A stretch of 6,459 bases of DNA from a bacterium. Lineage in GTDB: Bacteria > Zixibacteria > MSB-5A5 > GN15 > FEB-12. Positions within the stretch are counted from its first letter, which is position 1; each line of letters begins with the position of its first letter. Where the stretch lies: positions 1-6,459 of the forward strand of contig DAOUUR010000146.1 of assembly GCA_030668045.1 (NCBI GenBank), written 5' to 3'. Made by a program: the position numbers and the translations under genes. Shown in pieces: positions 1-6,033 of the stretch. A model generated the notes under the pieces. The model saw nothing but the letters and a program-made list of their open reading frames with translations, did no database searches and was not told the origin of the DNA.

Positions 1-472
1 CCGGATGATCGGCGTAGTGTTGTTCCAGCAGATCGACCACCCGCAACGACTGACGATTATGATTGAACCCGCCGACGTCCTTCAAGAGATCATCGAGCAC
101 ATCCTCACCGGCGTGCCCAAACGGCGTGTGTCCCAGATCGTGCACCAGCGCAATCGCTTCGGCGAGGTCTTCGTTGAGACACAAGTTACGCGCAATCGTG
201 CGGCTGATCTGAGCAACCTCGATAGTGTGAGTCAGCCGCGTGCGGTAGTGGTCTTTTTCGTGCGGAATAAAAACCTGCGTCTTGTATTCCATCCGACGGA
301 ACGCTGCCGAATGAATGATCCGATCCCGGTCGCGCTGGAAGGCGGTCCGCAACGGATGCTCGGTCTGGGTATACACCCTACCCTTTGACTTGGCTGAAAG
401 AGCGGCGTACGATGCCAATATGGTTGCCTCGCGCTGTTCGATCATCTCTCTGGTGAGTTCGGAGTGGGTCAA
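1..472 (-). CDS. dgt: dGTPase-like HD-domain deoxynucleoside triphosphate triphosphohydrolase, N-terminal part (cut by left edge)
   Basis: Translating the minus strand from 472 gives 157 open residues that run off the window. The family hydrolyses dNTPs (classically dGTP) to deoxynucleoside plus triphosphate in the cytoplasm, using an HD metal site. Visible family blocks are [20 protein letters not shown] (residues 47-66), RTRLTHT with candidate metal ligand H82, [14 protein letters not shown] (111-124, ligands H111 and D112), and [11 protein letters not shown] (134-144). The last HD aspartate lies beyond the edge. It looks like the shorter 'type 2' bacterial subgroup. I prefer the TTG at 472 as start: it overlaps the upstream stop as TTGA, and its leader ([15 protein letters not shown]) resembles family N-termini. 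The ATG at 445 would give a protein nine residues shorter, but has only AGAGAG abutting it as a ribosome site. The family call is very secure; substrate preference is not readable from this fragment. Confidence 0.95.
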   Translation of the reverse strand, partial: MTHSELTREMIEQREATILASYAALSAKSKGRVYTQTEHPLRTAFQRDRDRIIHSAAFRRMEYKTQVFIPHEKDHYRTRLTHTIEVAQISRTIARNLCLNEDLAEAIALVHDLGHTPFGHAGEDVLDDLLKDVGGFNHNRQSLRVVDLLEQHYADHP

Positions 473-1314
473 AAGACTTTTTCTTTCTCCGGTTGTTTGC
501 CACCAAGATGATACGACAGCGATACCTGATGAGTGAATCCGAGTGACGAGTGGAAGTTCGTAGCGTAAGTGATCGCTCCCTTCCGTAGGTTGACTTCGAG
601 ACCGCCACCGAATTTTGTTGGCTTGGTCTCAAATCCCCAGAACAACGATGCCTTCTGCGAGACACGAATAAATTGTCCCAGCCCAAACTGCGGCTTCTCG
701 CTCTCTTCCAGTGTCAACCGACTGACCGTTGAAAACGTCCGGCTTTTCGTAAACTCGAAATAGAGAGTGTGATACGGTTTGATCACCGGGCCGCCATCGT
801 ATGGCGTTGGCGAATTTAGATTGTCCATGACGATCGCCCCATAGAACCGCGTAGTACGAACAGCCGCGCTCACACCGATAGCGGAAGCTCGAAGCTGCCC
901 ATACTTACCGGGACCAAAATCAAGCATCATTCCCGAGAGAGAAATTCCTAGCGAATAACGATTGTACGACATCGATGCGTTCAGTTTGGCGGTTCGTTCG
1001 GCGTAGAAATCACGGTAGCCAAATTGGTCGAGACCGAAGGCAAGAGTGTACGACTTATATCGATAGGCAGCGACCAAAGAAAGCCGGTCCAGGTCCTTCA
1101 TCTCAAAACGACGGGTGGCGATCATCTCAACCTTACCTTCGCCCGGCTCAATGCCACCACTCGGTACCGCGAGCAAGGCCGACGCCGATGATTCAGAAAG
1201 CAGTACGCCCCCGCCCAGGCCGGTGTTTCTCCCGGTCTCGACTTCAATCGCACCGACACTTCCAAGATGCAACAGAACGACAATAATTGTGAGCAAACCT
1301 ATCCGCATGATCAC
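469..1314 (-). CDS. Exported PorV/PorQ-like outer-membrane beta-barrel protein (281 aa)
   Basis: The N-terminus is a clear signal peptide: M-I-M-R, a hydrophobic core (residues 5-19), then a likely cleavage after VGA (22). There is no lipobox cysteine. The mature protein starts with a Gly-rich segment and an [15 protein letters not shown] stretch (44-54), reminiscent of the 'LGGA...DASA...NPAGL' opening of PorV/PorQ and FadL-fold proteins. Alternating hydrophobic/polar strands follow, rich in Tyr, Phe and Gly. The near-terminal block [17 protein letters not shown] (256-272) resembles the final strands of PorQ-type barrels. The tail [10 protein letters not shown] is short and charged. PorV and PorQ are outer-membrane components of type IX secretion; that this protein does the same is inference from pattern only. 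The start is GTG at 1314, overlapping the upstream TGA as GTGA; the ATG at 1308 is an alternative two codons in. A generic barrel of unknown function remains possible. Confidence 0.6.
   Translation of the reverse strand: MIMRIGLLTIIVVLLHLGSVGAIEVETGRNTGLGGGVLLSESSASALLAVPSGGIEPGEGKVEMIATRRFEMKDLDRLSLVAAYRYKSYTLAFGLDQFGYRDFYAERTAKLNASMSYNRYSLGISLSGMMLDFGPGKYGQLRASAIGVSAAVRTTRFYGAIVMDNLNSPTPYDGGPVIKPYHTLYFEFTKSRTFSTVSRLTLEESEKPQFGLGQFIRVSQKASLFWGFETKPTKFGGGLEVNLRKGAITYATNFHSSLGFTHQVSLSYHLGGKQPEKEKVF
487..490 (-). promoter_or_regulatory. Possible ribosome binding site for the dGTPase TTG start
   Basis: A GGAG followed by a purine-rich run (AAAGAAAAAG) lies inside the last codons of the upstream gene, 14 bases before the TTG at 472. 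The spacing is long for a standard Shine-Dalgarno, so translational coupling through the TTGA stop/start overlap probably contributes. It favours the TTG over the ATG at 445, which has no properly spaced site. Confidence 0.35.
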
Positions 1315-2957
1315 CGCACAATCACAATCGGTTTCTTGATCGATTCAATTCCGACTGCTTCTACATAGAGAATGTAAATCCCGAGCGGCAACCGATTGCC
1401 ACTCTCGGAGCGACCGTCCCAATAGTAAACCGGCCGCAACCACGATTCATTGTCGGCCAGCGTACGCACCAACCGTCCTTCGCGATCAAATATCTTTATC
1501 CGATACTCGTCGGTCTCCGGCGCCTCGATTGTGATCGCCGTCGTCTCGTCGATACCGTCGCCATCGGGAGCAAAATGGTCGGGGGTGATCGTGACTTTCA
1601 GACCAGAGTCATTCGGTTGAACAACTATTTCGTTTTCTTCACCAGGGGTGCCATCGACATAGAGTGAACGTCCCCACACATCTTCGTCGATGAGATCAGT
1701 GCTCCGCCCCCATGTATAGTTATCACCAAATCCATCATCGTAAACAAAACGGTCGGCCTCAATGCCAAAGGTGTCGATCAACCGAACCAGGTCGCCATCG
1801 TTGTTCAAAGTTCTCCAGCCGGTCGGCTCAATTAAGTCCCCGGTCGCATAACTGTAGTAACCGGTGAATAGCAGCGCATCTTCCGCCAACACGAGATAGT
1901 CACCCGGATCAATCATCAGGTCAGAGTTGGAAATCGTACTCAGCCCCAACTCGTCACCGATCAACCAGTTCTTCAGATTGATCGGGCCGGTGTAACGGTT
2001 ATATATTTCAACCCATTCGCTGGCCAGTCCACCGGCCGGATCGGCCATTACTTCGGTGACAATCAGAGGTGGATAGTCGTCTCCGGTGGCAACAAACGTC
2101 AGAAGATTATTACGATCACGATCATCTGTCGGAACAGTCGCCTCGACATCAACATAAAGGCCATCGAAAGCAAACGTCTCGACGAGAAAAAGAGAATAGC
2201 CGGGATCAAGGTCGGGAACGTCGATTGATCCTATCGGAACGCCAAACCCATTGGCTAAGATTTGTTGGAGCGATATGGTCGCATTCTGCACAACGACTTG
2301 CCCCCGGTTGGTGAGAGTGAATCCAAGGCGGGTGTCGCCATCGGCGGGGCTAACTTGCACCTCCTCCAAAGCCAGATCATATCCAACACTGGTCAACGAA
2401 TTGACAAACCCCGGAGTCGAACCTTCGAAATCAATCGACTGATAGATTGTCCCACTGCCGGGCGAACGTCGTTCCCACGAGTAGCCATCGGCGCTCGTTT
2501 CATCCCATGAGAATTCCGAGATCGTCTGCCCCCAGCCATCGAACAGAACGATAATGCCCTGCTGATTGGGCAGTGAAAAAGGGATATCGTACGGTGTCCT
2601 CAGTGATGCTTCGTATTCTGTATCGCCCCAGAACCCGGAGCTATCACCCCAATAGCTTTCAAATGCGGGTGAAATACCGGCAGCATAGAGTGAACGACAG
2701 ACGATAAAGTATTCGCCGGGCTGGAGGGCAAAATCGATTTCATCGAATCGAATTGGCGTAGTGCCGATCCACAAATCGTAGTTCTTGAGCGACGCGGTAG
2801 GTGTGGCTGCATCGTTGTAAAGTTCGACCCACTCCAATGATGTTGCGCCACCCGGTTCGTTGACCATCGCTTCGTTAATTACCAAACCACCGAACGCAGA
2901 TGAGTATAGCGTCATCATTGTTGCAACGATGATAATAATGTAACGATATTGCAGCAT
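1311..2957 (-). CDS. Exported multidomain surface protein: lamin-tail / CARDB-like / lamin-tail / FlgD-like C-terminal domain (548 aa)
   Basis: A signal peptide (residues 1-23, hydrophobic core IIIIVATMMTL, no lipobox) is followed by a first lamin-tail domain (about 24-185; LVINEAM at 25-31, EWVELYN at 42-48, ending in TPGFVNS). A CARDB-like Ig domain comes next (about 193-290; YDLALEEVQVSP, TNRGQ, NNLLTF), then a second lamin-tail domain (about 297-442; LIVTEVMADP, EWVEIYN at 314-320, ending in GTPGEEN). The C-terminal domain (about 453-548) is of FlgD-Ig type: APDGDGIDET, YRIKIFDREGRLVRTL, YYWDGRSESGNRLPLGIY and a final KKPIVIVR. In FCB bacteria such end domains are common on secreted proteins and can overlap type IX sorting signals. 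The Asp cluster at 465-470 could bind calcium. The ATG at 2957 lies 2 bases after the upstream stop. No catalytic motif is visible, so I infer a structural, adhesive or ligand-binding role at the cell surface. Confidence 0.85.
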   Translation of the reverse strand: MLQYRYIIIIVATMMTLYSSAFGGLVINEAMVNEPGGATSLEWVELYNDAATPTASLKNYDLWIGTTPIRFDEIDFALQPGEYFIVCRSLYAAGISPAFESYWGDSSGFWGDTEYEASLRTPYDIPFSLPNQQGIIVLFDGWGQTISEFSWDETSADGYSWERRSPGSGTIYQSIDFEGSTPGFVNSLTSVGYDLALEEVQVSPADGDTRLGFTLTNRGQVVVQNATISLQQILANGFGVPIGSIDVPDLDPGYSLFLVETFAFDGLYVDVEATVPTDDRDRNNLLTFVATGDDYPPLIVTEVMADPAGGLASEWVEIYNRYTGPINLKNWLIGDELGLSTISNSDLMIDPGDYLVLAEDALLFTGYYSYATGDLIEPTGWRTLNNDGDLVRLIDTFGIEADRFVYDDGFGDNYTWGRSTDLIDEDVWGRSLYVDGTPGEENEIVVQPNDSGLKVTITPDHFAPDGDGIDETTAITIEAPETDEYRIKIFDREGRLVRTLADNESWLRPVYYWDGRSESGNRLPLGIYILYVEAVGIESIKKPIVIVR

Positions 2958-2959
2958 GT

Positions 2960-4597
2960 TTACAGCACTCCACTTAGTTCCAGCGACACGGTCCCGTAGT
3001 TCGTCTCGGTCGCCCGACGGTCATATCGGTTGCTGATCTTCACACCAAGTTCAACGCCATCAATCAATTCTCGTCCATAACGCAAATACCAGTACCAGTA
3101 TCCTGTCACCATAGTTGTCGGATCAATCCGCGTCAGGTTTGACCATATTTGTAGTGTACCCATCTTATCGGTTCGATAACGGCAACCGGCAAAAACTGCC
3201 AGGTGATCTCTTGTACCGGTCTTAGTGCTATGAGCAATATAACTTCTCATCGAGATTTTGCCAGAGGCAAATCGTGTTTCCAATCTGGTGCGCTGGTTGA
3301 TCTCGCGGCCGCCCACAACCGATGAGGTATGCCGACGCGTCTGATTGAGATAGTCTATCCGGACTGAGAAGGTCTTGCCGACTTTTCGTTCGATCCCGGT
3401 CAGGAACTGAATCATCGATGTATCACTGCTGCGGAACCCGATCAAACCGGCGTTGAACATCCGAACATTTTCCATCAACGGTATTGATGTTTTCAGCAAA
3501 CCGCCCAGTTGTCCGCTCCGCTTGTCGGAATACGAGAAATCCACTTCTGCGATCTCATTCTGCCGCCGCAGATTGGTCGCCTTGCTGCCCGCAGTCAGAT
3601 CGACCAGATCATCATCGTACCACCATGCCGAGTAACGAATATCAGAGTTACCGATCAGGTGTAGCCCTTCGCATACCGCCGCTATCGCCGCAACACCTTT
3701 CCCTAATTGAACACTCAATTCCATCGCTGTTTTACCGTTTGTATAGTCACCGTCGAGATAAACGCCGCAGAGAGAACGACTGATCGCAACATCGGTTCTT
3801 CGATTTTCCAATTGATTCTGCCCGACAATCAAACCAACCGATGTCCGCCCCGATTGTCGACTAAGCATCGCTCCGAATGATCGTAGACTATGGTTGTAGT
3901 CGCGCACAAGAGAGGCCAGCACCTGGCTGTTGAAGCTTCCAGTTTGAAATCGACCATAAACGCCGTTATATCCGCCGTTGTCGGGATACATTACCGACTC
4001 ACCCCCGATCTCCTCAGCAAAATCCAGCAGCTTACCACGATATCCAAAGACTGTTCCGAGGCCAAATCGTTTTGAGAAACTCCCCACCCTGATCTCCCGC
4101 ACCTGTCCATCGGGACGCGTGTATCGCAGGTGCCGGGCGATTATTCGTTCCACTCCAGAATATTCTCGCCTGACCTTAAGCGAGATTTCCAGACGCTTAT
4201 TGATCTCCAACTGTAGCGAACTTTGATATCTACTCCGTCCCTGAGGTTCCAGCTCGACATCAAACTTGCTGGTGAATCGCCCGGACATTCTGATAACGGC
4301 TGGCATTGAAACAAGAAAGGGGGCAGTCTGTTCACCCTTAAGAAGGCCGGAGCGATCCGGAGCCGTTCCGGCTACGAACGATAGATTGGGAACCAAGTCG
4401 AGCAAGTGCGAGTTTGTTGAGTCGAGACCATGGAGGAGCAACTCCTTCAGCGTTAGAAATTGAACAGAATCAATCTCCCCCAACTGTAGAGCGGTTTCCA
4501 AATCCTCGGTCGAGTTGAGCACGATCGTACTAAGATCGACCGCAGAAACTCCGCCTATCGACAGGAGCGCTAAGATGATCAGGGTCAGACGTCGCAA
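2960..4597 (-). CDS. Exported protein, probable outer-membrane beta-barrel (545 aa)
   Basis: The signal peptide is classic: MRR, a hydrophobic core (LTLIILALLSIGG), and cleavage probably after VSA (19). Residues 20-75 are acidic and probably helical (EDLETALQLGEIDSVQFLTLKE... then LLDLVPNLS). From about 95 to the end the sequence is a long series of short amphipathic strands with aromatic and basic girdle residues, ending ETNYGTVSLELSGVL, as expected of an outer-membrane barrel. The segment around 167-192 (REIRVGSFSKRFGLGTVFGYRGK) recalls the 'GDY..RFGQGL' block in the Bacteroidetes family that joins N-terminal helix-hairpin-helix repeats to a barrel; I treat this as a possible distant relative. 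The start is TTG at 4597, 2 bases after the activator's TAA. There is no good Shine-Dalgarno and no better start ahead of the signal peptide. Function is unknown; its position directly before the lamin-tail gene suggests a partner or transporter role. Confidence 0.7.
   Translation of the reverse strand: MRRLTLIILALLSIGGVSAVDLSTIVLNSTEDLETALQLGEIDSVQFLTLKELLLHGLDSTNSHLLDLVPNLSFVAGTAPDRSGLLKGEQTAPFLVSMPAVIRMSGRFTSKFDVELEPQGRSRYQSSLQLEINKRLEISLKVRREYSGVERIIARHLRYTRPDGQVREIRVGSFSKRFGLGTVFGYRGKLLDFAEEIGGESVMYPDNGGYNGVYGRFQTGSFNSQVLASLVRDYNHSLRSFGAMLSRQSGRTSVGLIVGQNQLENRRTDVAISRSLCGVYLDGDYTNGKTAMELSVQLGKGVAAIAAVCEGLHLIGNSDIRYSAWWYDDDLVDLTAGSKATNLRRQNEIAEVDFSYSDKRSGQLGGLLKTSIPLMENVRMFNAGLIGFRSSDTSMIQFLTGIERKVGKTFSVRIDYLNQTRRHTSSVVGGREINQRTRLETRFASGKISMRSYIAHSTKTGTRDHLAVFAGCRYRTDKMGTLQIWSNLTRIDPTTMVTGYWYWYLRYGRELIDGVELGVKISNRYDRRATETNYGTVSLELSGVL
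2968..2971 (-). promoter_or_regulatory. Ribosome binding site for the lamin-tail protein
   Basis: A GGAG sits in the last codons of the upstream barrel gene, 10 bases before the ATG at 2957. It supports that start, which is also just ahead of the signal peptide. Because the site lies inside the upstream coding sequence, initiation is likely tied to passage of upstream ribosomes. Confidence 0.5.
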
Positions 4598-4599
4598 AA

Positions 4600-6021
4600 T
4601 TAGTTCAAGTCGTACTTGTTGAGTTTGCGGTAGAGAGTCCTTTCTCCGATTCCAAGTTTCCGGGCAGCTTCCTTGCGATTACCCCGTGATTCTTCGAGTG
4701 CCTTTTCGATCAGTAGCTTCTCCATCTGTTCCATATTAATCCCCTTTTGAGCCATCGAGTCCTGGTCGTCTCCCCCTGCCTCGGGTATTTCTCCGGGCAG
4801 GTGGGATGTGATGAGGTCCCGCAACAACTTTATCTCACTACCAAGCGAAATGATCGCCCGATAGATCAACTCTTGCCCGGCCTCCTCCACCGTCTTGCCG
4901 GTAGAAACCGGCAACTGCCGAGATGTGATGTGTTGCTCATCAATAAATCGTTCCACGTCGCTCTCGCCTACTGTCCCCCCTCGCTTGAACGCTGTCATCA
5001 GATCGGCAAAGTTCTTCAACTGACGAACATTCCCCGGCCAATCGTACTTCATCAGAAGTTCCAGCGCTGAGTCGGTGTAGTCGGTGCCGGGACTCCCCGT
5101 CCAAAAATGTTGCAGCAACGGTTGGATATCACACTTGCGATCCATCAGGGGCGGCAGGACAATTCTTACCACGGCAATGCGAAAATAGAGGTCTTCTCGA
5201 AACTGGCGATCATTGATTGCTTCGGCAAGGTCGCGATTGGTCGCCGAGATCAATCGTGCGTGGGCATGTCTCATGACCGACGAACCGACCGGATAGTAGG
5301 TACCATCCTCAACCACTCGCAACAATCTTACCTGCATGTTTGGGTTGGTTTCGCCAATTTCATCAAGGAAGATTGTGCCGCCGCCGGCCTTGTGAAACAA
5401 TCCTTCACGCTTACCCACTGAACCGGTGAAAGCACCTTTCTCATGACCAAACAGTTCCGACTCCAACACACCTTCGGCAATCGCTCCGCAGTTGATAGCC
5501 ACAAACGGTTCCCCCCGACGTTCCGAGTTTGCATGGATGGCCTGCGCGACCACTTCCTTGCCGGTACCCGAAGAGCCGACAATCAGAACCGCCACGTCGG
5601 TTGGTGCTATTCGTTCGATTGTTTCTGCGACCGCTTTGATTCGAGGCGAGCGACCAACAATTCCAAAATCACTGAGCATCTGCTTGACGCGTAATATCTG
5701 CTGGACCTTACCGACAATGCCTTCCTGGCCAAGTCCGACCGAAATGACGCCATCAAGATGATCGGGTAAATTTTCAGTGTCGAGGTCGTCGGTTACCAGT
5801 CTCCAAATCTCGGTGAGCCCATTTAGCCTTCTCACCCTCGTGGCAACCGGTGCCTTCAGATCGGTTCGGGTTTCCTCAACAATGATCAGGTCGATCACCT
5901 GCTCCTTGGCAATCTGATAGAGCTGTGAGAGTTCGGCCACAGTTGTGCCGATTTCACTCCAATCGACTCCGACTGCAGATTCATTCTCAGTATTGGTCAG
6001 TATGACTGTTCGACTTACCAT
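4600..6021 (-). CDS. Sigma-54-dependent transcriptional activator with pseudo-receiver-like N-terminus and Fis-type HTH (473 aa)
   Basis: This is a bacterial enhancer-binding protein that would remodel the sigma-54 RNA polymerase closed complex using ATP. An N-terminal region (1-110) is followed by the AAA+ domain: Walker A GSSGTGKE (149-156), GAFTGS loop (196-201) that contacts sigma-54, Walker B GGTIFLDEIGE (214-224), sensor I around SATNRD (259-264), arginine-finger region FREDLYFRI (R275, R281) and WPGNVRQLKN (328-337). A linker of about 70 residues contains a conserved-looking helical stretch (ELIYRAIISLGSEIKLLRDL), then the Fis-type helix-turn-helix (about 447-468, RKEAARKLGIGERTLYRKL). 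The N-terminus has a receiver-like alpha/beta pattern, but lacks the acidic pocket (VILTN) and has IIVEE where the phospho-Asp would be. The ATG at 6021 is preferred because GGAG lies 4 bases upstream; the TTG at 6033 would add four residues. The target promoter is not in the window. Confidence 0.95.
   Translation of the reverse strand: MVSRTVILTNTENESAVGVDWSEIGTTVAELSQLYQIAKEQVIDLIIVEETRTDLKAPVATRVRRLNGLTEIWRLVTDDLDTENLPDHLDGVISVGLGQEGIVGKVQQILRVKQMLSDFGIVGRSPRIKAVAETIERIAPTDVAVLIVGSSGTGKEVVAQAIHANSERRGEPFVAINCGAIAEGVLESELFGHEKGAFTGSVGKREGLFHKAGGGTIFLDEIGETNPNMQVRLLRVVEDGTYYPVGSSVMRHAHARLISATNRDLAEAINDRQFREDLYFRIAVVRIVLPPLMDRKCDIQPLLQHFWTGSPGTDYTDSALELLMKYDWPGNVRQLKNFADLMTAFKRGGTVGESDVERFIDEQHITSRQLPVSTGKTVEEAGQELIYRAIISLGSEIKLLRDLITSHLPGEIPEAGGDDQDSMAQKGINMEQMEKLLIEKALEESRGNRKEAARKLGIGERTLYRKLNKYDLN
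4895..4914 (-). repeat. Perfect 8-bp inverted repeat with 4-base loop inside the activator gene
   Basis: TTGCCGGT and ACCGGCAA are exact reverse complements separated by four bases (TTCT on the coding strand). The element falls in the linker between the AAA+ domain and the helical segment, encoding about LPVSTGK (370-376). No T-run follows, so it is not an intrinsic terminator. It may be a chance stem-loop in the mRNA or a small protein-binding palindrome. Confidence 0.4.
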
Positions 6022-6025
6022 AAGA

Positions 6026-6029
6026 CTCC
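6026..6029 (-). promoter_or_regulatory. Ribosome binding site that decides the activator start
   Basis: GGAG in the 12-base gap after the RNase R stop, 4 bases before the ATG at 6021. The competing TTG at 6033, immediately after the stop codon, has only an A-rich coding tail before it and would place this GGAG inside the coding sequence, so the ATG is the better start. Confidence 0.6.
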
Positions 6030-6033
6030 ACAA

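Noticed and set aside
5..388. Open plus-strand frame of 127 codons at the left edge.
   Set aside because: The opposite strand encodes strongly conserved dGTPase blocks ([24 protein letters not shown]) over the same bases, so this frame is an antisense shadow.
378..686. Minus-strand frame of 102 codons overlapping the end of the 281-residue barrel gene and the start of the dGTPase gene.
   Set aside because: It is out of frame with both genes, has low-complexity Arg/Ser-rich content and no domain, and is fully explained as a shadow.
4747..5070. Plus-strand frame of 107 codons, and others opposite the activator.
   Set aside because: They lie opposite well-conserved AAA+ and linker sequence and have no recognisable motif or plausible ribosome site.
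5935..5949. Sigma-54-like GG-N10-GC pattern on the minus strand inside the activator gene (GGCACAACTGTGGCC).
   Set aside because: The -24-like GGCAC is good, but the -12 half lacks TTGC. The site lies about 80 bases inside a coding sequence, and the pattern is explained by the codons for GTTVA.
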